From Deltaproteobacteria bacterium (GTDB taxonomy: Bacteria > Desulfobacterota > Desulfobacteria > Desulfobacterales > ETH-SRB1), in the NCBI GenBank assembly GCA_030611115.1, contig JAUWQK010000072.1, forward strand, positions 1-7,440: 7,440 bases of DNA, read 5' to 3'. A model generated the notes under the pieces. That model made no database searches, had not been told where the DNA came from, and saw only the letters and a program-made list of their open reading frames with translations. Both the position numbers and the translations under genes were made by a program. Shown one piece after another: positions 7,201-7,440 of this stretch (its first letter is position 1; every line of letters begins with the position of its first letter).

Positions 7201-7440
7201 ATAAAGTTTCTTGGAAGCAATAAAGACACCATGTGTAAGATAAGGTCGGCATTTGAGAGCGAGGATTGGGAGTCACTCATGCAGTTGGCTCACAGCCTTA
7301 AAGGAAGTTCAGCCAACATTGGTGCTGATGATTTGCAGGAGGCAGCCTATGAGTTAGAGAAGGCAAGCAAAGAGCCCCCTGCCCTGTTCTTGATTGATAA
7401 GATAGAAGCTGCTTTAAAGCAGGTTCAGGAATCTTTGCAA
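4276..7440 (+). CDS. Hybrid sensor histidine kinase, haem-type sensor-HAMP-PAS-HisKA-HATPase-REC-REC-HPt (3' end outside window)
   Basis: The frame opens at an ATG ten bases after GGAGG (4261-4265) and stays open for 1055 codons to the right edge. Seen in order: membrane helix 17-34; extracytoplasmic region ~36-195 with CHHCH at 162-166, a CXXCH c-type haem motif; second membrane helix ~196-215; HAMP ~216-270; PAS ~276-385 with Cys at 314, 323 and 327; a short Glu/Ala-rich coiled coil; HisKA with phosphorylatable H420 (MSHEIRTPMHG); HATPase with N box (NLISNAIKFT, 533-542), G1 (DTGVGI, from 570) and G2 (GTGLGL, from 600). REC1 (~656-778) has D662/D663, T740 and K762, but E711 replaces the phosphoacceptor Asp. 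REC2 (~803-925) is complete: E811, D812, D855, T885, K907. HPt (~956 on) has H1006 (AHSLKGSSANIG). Family knowledge: a BarA/TorS-like phosphorelay at the inner membrane, His420 to Asp855 to His1006, and then an unseen response regulator. The haem motif suggests redox or gas sensing, which is inference. The protein probably ends shortly after the window. Confidence 0.95.
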   Translation, partial: MNPIDTILKNTKMRTKILVATIMVVGFFMGLSLYKSLIIHKETAMNQVASSSDHLLESIYSGIKFPMSVGDCKTIREQMKDIKHHMEGVQVYISDFQKMIMYASEEERIYKNMATYLYESKSRDALAESLLTGQAPDISFSETENHTPYLITIKPILNEDSCHHCHGSIRKVIGAMIIKQPVKEVFTAIVNTRNSLIIYFIAAIIGVVVVINFFFSRLVTKRIQLLRAKTGQVAAGDITVVVHDDHKDSIGGLSRNFNLMVKSIRDRIEYANSLKLGIVDPFLMVDPDMKVTFINENAARLSGFTPEEAIGKPCHEVFHSSACKKDCPVKKAIQTGKVTKAIKFTLTDSKGKEIPVVSISSILRDSSGKILGAFEIIRDITVEVEAENRLQKAYLEEEKAREAAEAAALAKSEFLANMSHEIRTPMHGVIAATELALNEEMPPKAEHYLKIIQSSAYSLLGIINDILDFSKIEADKLDLEIRPFSIDDIMDRSVDVLINKAAEKSIEIIVDIDIDTPKALIGDPLRLQQIITNLISNAIKFTDNEGTVLLGVKDTEKSMDHVVLTFFVKDTGVGIAPEHLNKLFVPFSQVDASSTRKYEGTGLGLTICKQLVEKMGGKIWLESELGKGSTFTFTANFGMQSAEQKKFVPPPDIQGLNVLVVDDCDSSRLIMEKILNSFGFRVELVSSGKDSLAILKDNQSLAKPFELVMIEWLMPGLDGIETSRRIRQDLKLTIPIIMMTAFGKNSERLEAEKVGINVFLTKPIYQSTLFNAIMDAFGEEALVGTVMEKRITTKASIYKKRLKGIRVLVAEDNPTNQEIALAILESAGIFVEIAQNGKEAVEAVHRNHFDVVLMDIQMPEMDGYEATKIIRRDSRFTSLPIIAMTAHAMKGDEEKCLKAGMDEYISKPINQERLFYIIWKSMGRQEPISVREPETVSEETVVAETGELPDRLPGINIKDALKMLNIDKYIFKSILIKFLGSNKDTMCKIRSAFESEDWESLMQLAHSLKGSSANIGADDLQEAAYELEKASKEPPALFLIDKIEAALKQVQESLQ

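Overview
The window looks like a piece of a strictly anaerobic, Desulfobacterota-type (sulfate-reducer-like) chromosome. This is inferred from the moderately AT-rich coding style, a multi-domain hybrid histidine kinase with a c-type haem motif in its sensor, a second-type elongation factor G, and intergenic regions loaded with short inverted-repeat elements. No marker here fixes the genus. All four genes lie on the plus strand, and two of them run off the window edges.

Layout. (1) Positions 2-709 hold the 3' part of a Cys-based tyrosine/dual-specificity phosphatase. Its active-site loop (HCKGGADRTG) lies at the extreme left edge, and the protein continues into a C-terminal beta-rich domain of a kind often attached to cell-surface or glycosylation proteins. 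(2) Positions 750-914 form a 165-bp element bounded by 10-bp perfect inverted repeats. It looks like a non-autonomous (MITE-like) repeat, and it overlaps the 5' end of the next gene. (3) Positions 862-1650 encode a TlyA-type rRNA 2'-O-methyltransferase (S4 plus FtsJ domains). Its only plausible start codon and first 17-18 residues come from the repeat, and its stop codon lies in a small heptamer repeat. (4) Positions 1749-3821 encode an EF-G paralogue (EF-G2 type) with divergent switch regions and no catalytic histidine. (5) Positions 3822-4275 are non-coding and are dominated by a large nested palindrome (3826-4180), followed by a promoter-like stretch. (6) From 4276 to the right edge runs a hybrid sensor kinase: membrane sensor with CXXCH, HAMP, PAS, HisKA, HATPase, REC1, REC2 and HPt. 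REC1 has Glu in place of the phosphoacceptor Asp.

The genes do not form an obvious single pathway. tlyA and the EF-G paralogue both act on the ribosome and are 98 bp apart in the same direction, so co-transcription is possible. The phosphatase and the kinase are separated from them by repeat elements. I found no CRISPR array, tRNA, rRNA, transposase, toxin-antitoxin pair or defence cassette. The features most worth a second look are the repeat-derived tlyA start, the nested palindrome, the haem-type sensor and the pseudo-receiver in the kinase, and the His-less EF-G. I see no convincing wholly new multi-gene system.
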